The notes under the pieces are model-generated. The model did not search any database and had not been told where the DNA came from. It saw only the letters and a program-made list of their open reading frames with translations. The translations under genes were made by a program, and so were the position numbers. From NCBI GenBank assembly GCA_043777755.1, contig JAYWHK010000192.1:1-8719 (forward strand): 8,719 nt of DNA. Reading direction: 5' to 3'. This DNA is from CANHEE01 sp043777755. GTDB taxonomy: Bacteria; Bacteroidota; Bacteroidia; Chitinophagales; Saprospiraceae. This document shows positions 1-6,000 of this stretch, piece after piece (positions within the stretch are counted from its first letter, which is position 1; each line of letters starts with the position of its first letter).

Positions 1-3000
1 CTGTCCAAGTTCTTACAATTTTAGAAGTACAACCTGTACCTAATTTTTCTTCTTTGTATGTTACTTTTACGTCTTTGTCACAAGCATCTGTTGCTGTTAC
101 TGTAGGAACAGTAATTCCAGTATTGTCACAACTTGCATAAGTATCCGCAGGAACACCTACAAGCGTTGGCTTGTTTGTATCAATAACGGTTACTTTTTGC
201 GTTGTTGTTGCAACGTTTCCACAATCGTCTGTTGCTGTATAAGTGTAAATGATATAGTAACCACAAGTAGCACTTCCAACAATTGGCGAACCAGCAGAAA
301 CAGTCACTGTAACATCAGTATCACAATTATCAGTTGCTTTTGGATTAGCAGGCTGAGGAATTGTAGTACATTCTACGGTCACATCAGCAGGTGTGCTTGT
401 GAAAGTAGGTCTTTCGTTATCACGAATATTGATGATTTGCGTTGCAGTTGTTTTGTTTCCGCAGTCATCAGTTGCTGTCCAAGTACGAGTAATTGTTTTT
501 GCAGCTGTACAAGTTCCATTTACTGAAGTTTCATTAAATGTTACTGTTACATCTTTGTCACACACATCGGTTGCAGTTAAAGTTACAGCAGCTGGAACAG
601 TTGCACCACAATCTAAGGTTAGATTCGCAGGAGCTGCTGATAAAACAGGAGCTTTTGAATCTGTTACTTTTAAAGTAAATTCAAACTTAGAAGTATTGCC
701 ACATTTGTCTTTTGCAATCCAACGACAGTTGATTAAGTAAGAATAACCATCTTTTGTGCAATCGCCTTTTGTTGCACCGTATTCTTCAAATGTAATAATT
801 GGATTTTTATCACAATTATCAGTCGCTACGGCATCTTTTGCATCCATTACAGGCACTTTATCACACTCTACTGTCAATGTACCACCATTAGGCAAGTTGC
901 CTAATCCAGGAACAGAAACAGTAGGTGCTTTTGTATCTTTCACAGTAATTACTTGTGACGCTGTACCAATATTTCCACATTCGTCAGAAGCTGACCAAGT
1001 ACGGATAATTTGGTATTCGCACGCATTTTTATCACCAACGATTTTTTCATCAAGCGTAACATTTACTACTTTTGAACAAACGTCGTTTCCTGTAGGATTT
1101 GCAGGTGCTGGTGCTGTATCAGCGCAATCAATCGTTGTATTCGCAGGAACACCCGTTAATGTTGGTGCTGATTTGTCACGTATTGTAATTATTTGTTGAG
1201 CAGTTGCTTTGTTGCCACATTTGTCAGTAGCTGACCAATCACGGATAACTTTTGTTCCGCAACCATCACCCATTTTAACTTCTGTAAAATCAACTTTCAC
1301 GCTTGCATCACAATTGTCAGTAGCGGTAACATTAGCCGCAGGAACAGTTGCAGTACAGTCATAATCCACATTTGCAGGAACACCTGTTAAAATAGGAGCT
1401 GTTTTGTCAGGATTTACAGTGATTGTTTGAACGTGCGCAACAGAGTTACCACACATATCAATCACCATCCAAGTACGAGTCAAAGTATAACCTGAGCAAT
1501 TATCGCCCGTTGATTTGTCTTCGCCGTACATAAACATAATGTCACCACAATTGTCACTTGCTGTAATTTTACCAACCGCAGGAATTGCACCACAATCAAC
1601 GGTCACATTTTGAGGTCCGTTAGAAATTGTAGGAGGCGTTACGTCTTTCGATGTTACTGTTTGAACAAAAGTTGCAGTGTTGCCACAATTATCCGTTGCA
1701 GTAAATGTACGAGTAGAAGTTCTACCAGTTGCACAATCACCTGTTGCTGTTGTTTCTACCATTGTGATTTCAACATTTTTATCACAATTATCAGTTGCTG
1801 TTGGAGCTACTGCTGCTGGTGTACCGCAAGAAACAGTTACATTCGCAGGAATGTTAGCAAAAACAGGAGCTTCTGTATCACGTACGGTAATCACTTGACT
1901 TTCAGTTGCAGCATTACCACAAGCATCAGTTGCTGTCCAAGTACGTGTTAATGTATAAGTATCGGTACAAACTATGCCAGATTTTATTTCACTAAAAGTA
2001 ACTGTAGCATTAGGGTCACAATCATCAATCGCTGGAACATTAGCCAACGCTGGGATATTTTGACAGTTCACTGTAATGTCTGCAATTGCACTCATTATAG
2101 GAGCTAAGTTATCTACCAAAGTAATCTTTTGCGTACGATTTGTAGCATTTCCACACTTATCTGTTGCAGTCCAAGTACGAACATAAACTTTGTTTTGAGA
2201 ACATAAACCGTTGTTTGCTAGCAATGTTTGATTGTATGCCAATAATGGATTCTGGTCACAATTGTCAGTTACGCTGATTGCTGGAAGTGCAGGCAATGTT
2301 GCATTACAAGCCATCGTAACATCAGTTGGAACATTCGTAATCGTTGGAGTCTGTGTATCGCCCGCTGCTGTACAGTCACAAGTATTGTTCACTTTACAAG
2401 AAACAGGAATGTTATTTTGCGTTACAAATGGGTCATTCGGAGCTAAATCAAATGTCGTATAGAACGGATTTGCAGCACAAGAATAATCGTCTATTGTAAT
2501 AAAATCAGTAGATTTAGAACCTAAGATTACAGGATCTCCTTGACCTGTTGGGTCATAAGGCCCTGCACCTTTCAAACACGTTGTACTTAATGCTACACCT
2601 GCTGGTGGATTATAAGTCAAAGTATAAATACCTGGCGTACCATCTGTAAAGAATTGATAGAAACCATCAGCACCATCAAATAAGATTGTATAATCACCAG
2701 GACCTGCTACTGAAATTGTACCGCCTGTAATTAATTTACCATCTTCTTCACAATAAATAAAACCAAGTGGGTCAAAGTCTTTTTCTACGTCCAAAGTAGC
2801 TACGTCATGGTCATCTTCGTCTCCACCATTTTTACCATTTTCTGTAATGCTATTGTCTTTAACAGTACCATCGTTTGTTGCATTGTTGTCTGGTGTAGAG
2901 TCAATATCCACTGGATTGTTACCATTTTGGTCTTTTGCAGATGTAATTTCTGCATAGTTGTTGGTTGTACCTTCAAACGTTTTATTTACTCTTACACGAA

Positions 3001-6000
3001 TTGTAATTTTAACACTATCGCCTGGCGCAATTGGTCCAGGAACGGTTGTTGTTACGATATTCGGTGTTGCAGGATTGTTTACAGACCAACTTGGGTCACG
3101 TAAAGACAACTCTGTTGGTAAATAATCACTTATCACTACATCTTGAACAGGTGTTGTACCTTGGTTATAGACCGTAATGTTAAACTTCACCGTTGCGCCA
3201 GCTGGCACTTTTGGAGGTAATCCTTTTGGCAAACGTTTTCTAATCGCTAAGTCAAATGTTTGTGGCGTATAAAGACCAAAATCAACCGTTAAGTTGGTAT
3301 TTGCATCGTTGTCACCATCGCCTACTGGCTCTTGATTTGATTTCAAATCAACAACACTTGACATTACCATGTATGTTGCGCCTGGCATACCAATACCGTG
3401 ATCTTGATTGTTCACGTCAGTTGTAATGCCTGGCTCGTAAGTACCTGCTGTTGTTTTGTCATAAATACCACCTCCAGTTGAAGATACCATTCCCGCAGGA
3501 ATACCAGCATTCAACTTAACAAAGTATTTACCTTCTGCCAAATTAGTAAATAAGTATTTACCATCTGCATCAGTTGTTACAGCTGTACCAACTTGTGTAT
3601 CGTCCGCTGTGCCTTTGATTCCATCAGCACCAGCATTGAATAACAATACTGAAATACCAGCAATACCTTTTTCATTGTTGTCAAAAACACCATTGTTGTT
3701 GGTATCGTTCCAAATCAAATTACCAAGAGATAACAATGGTTGGTCAATTACTAAAGGATTTTCAGCAACGTCATGGTCATCTTCATCACTACCGTTTTTA
3801 CCATTTTCAGCGATTTCATCATCTTTCACAGTACCATCATCAGTATTGTCATTGTTAGGATTAGAATCAATATCTGTTGGTGGTGTATCTGTATTGTCTG
3901 TATTGTCATCAGCTGCGCTAATTTCAGCGTAGTTGATTACTTTTGTATTCAAAGCAAAACCTAAATCAACTCTTACTTTTATGTCTAATTTAATAGATGT
4001 AGTAGGATTGATTGGCCCATCAATCAAACGAGTTGCATTGTTGGCATCAACACTTGTCCAAGTATTGTCAGCTAAAGTTGTACCCGTTGGAATGTAGTCG
4101 TTAATTTCTACATTGTAAGCAGGAACAGTACCTTGGTTGAATACTTCAATTGTATAAGTAACCAAGTCACCAGGTTTTACAGTAGTTGCTTGACCTGTCG
4201 CTAATTTCTTATTTAAAGCTAAGTCAAATGTTGCAGGTTTGTAAATACCAAAATCAACTGTATAGTTTCCGTTGGTATCGTTACCGTCCACGTCTGTATC
4301 AGGCTCTTGACCAATTGTTACTTCAACAACACCACTCATAATCATAGCTGTACCAGTCATTCCAGAACCATTGTCTTCGCTGTCTGTATCAGAAGCTTGA
4401 CTTGGCTCATATTGACCATCAGCATCTTGGTCATAAGCACCATCGCCCGTTGAAGAAACATAACCCGTAGGAATATCACTTAATTTTACAAAATAAGAAC
4501 CTTCCTCTAATCCTGTAAATTCATATTTACCATTTGCATCAGTTGTTGTTGTTTTAATAATAACATCATCAGCAGTACCTTTTTGACCATCAGCACCTAA
4601 GCCATATAAGATAGCAGTAACATTTGGCGCACCAAATTCGTTGGCATCTTTTTTACCATCGTTGTTTGTATCAACCCAAACCAAGTTACCTAATGAAACC
4701 TTAGGCTGTGTGATGTTGATTAGTTCAATATCAGAATCATCTTCGTCACCACCATTTTTACCATTTTCATTGATTTCATCGTTTTTAGGCGTTCCATCAT
4801 CAGTAGGGTCATTGTTAGGCGTTGAGTCCATGTCATCAGGCGCAGGTGTATTTGGATTATTGTCATCGTCAGCTTCACTGATTTCAGCTAAGTTTTCGAT
4901 GGCATTTCCAGAGAAACTCGCATCAACAGTAAATGAAACATTTACGCTTTTGCTTGCACCTACTGCCAATGTTGCGATTGGCGTATTCAATGTTGCAACA
5001 GTTCCATCAAAGCTCCAATCTGCATCAGCTAAAGTCAAACCAGCTGGAACATATTCCGCTATTTGGATTGCAGAAGCTGCAACATTACCTTGATTGGAAA
5101 CAGTAATTGTAAATTTAATGGTAGAGCCAGGAGCTACAGTAGCTGCTTGACCAGTCGCTAATTTTTTAACCAAAGCTAAGTCAAATACTGGAGTAATTTG
5201 CTTCACTGTGATTTTAGCTTTATCATGGTCATCTTCGTCACCACCATTTTTACCATTGCCAGTTATATCATTGTCTGTATTAAATTTATCATCACCTTTT
5301 ATTGAATCAAGGTTTGAATCTTTATCAACAGGTTTTGTATTGTTTGGATTATTATCATCATCAGCATCGCTGATTTCCGCTTCGTTTTCTGTTTCTACAC
5401 CAGTGAAAGCTGCATCAATTTTTACGGTAACATCTACTGTTGTAGAAGCACCAGCCGCAATTGTAGCAATTTTATTGTTCAATGTAGCAACACCAGCGTT
5501 ATTAGTCCAGTCAGCATCGTTCAATGACATTCCATTTGGCAAGTAATCCACCACTGCTACATTATAAACAGGAACTGTTCCTTGGTTATATACTGTAATT
5601 GTGTAAGTTACATTGTCACCAGGATTTACTTCTGTTGCTTGACCAGCCGCTAATTTTTTATCCAATGCCAAATCAAATGTTTGAGGCGTATATAAACCAA
5701 AATCAACTGTTAAGTTTGTATTAGGGTCTGTATCTCCGTCAGTTATAGACTCACCACCAACTGTCATTACAATCAAATTAGACATAATCATTGAAGTACC
5801 AGCCATTAAAGTACCGTTGTCTTCATTGTTTTTGTCTGTGATTGTATTTGGTTCGTAGCTTCCTAAACCATCTGTATCGTATTTGCCATCACCCGTAGAA
5901 GAAACCATTCCTGATGGAATACCAGTACCAGTCAATTTAACTGAATATGTACCCGCTGTCAATCCCGTGAACAAATATGTTCCATCAGCTCCTGTTGTTT

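Noticed and set aside
197..526. Cys- and Ser-rich plus-strand open frame of 109 codons resembling a small cysteine-rich peptide
   Set aside because: The Cys codons arise from the complement of Thr/Ala/Gln codons of HYR12-13 in another frame. Similar Cys-rich frames at 1610-1951 and 8267-8467 are opposite other HYR modules, as expected for an artefact.
756..1199. Plus-strand open frame of 147 codons
   Set aside because: It is antisense to HYR9, HYR10 and HYR11. Its periodic composition follows the HYR repeat, so it is a shadow.
2..2356. Regular spacing of about 235-275 bp suggesting a tandem DNA repeat or CRISPR-like array
   Set aside because: The period equals the length of one HYR module, the frame is preserved throughout, and the copies are diverged at synonymous sites. 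This is protein-level repetition, not a CRISPR array or satellite.
4641..5093. Plus-strand open frame of 150 codons
   Set aside because: It is antisense to DUF11-4 and the start of SdrB3. Its SSSSPPFLPFS stretch is simply the complement of the GKNGGDEDD codons and recurs opposite other acidic tails.
5161..5185. Short T runs such as those opposite the Lys-Lys codons of DUF11 modules, as possible phase-variation tracts or terminators
   Set aside because: The runs are only about six bases long, lie inside the open frame at the KK codons, and have no paired stem, so neither slippage switching nor termination is supported.
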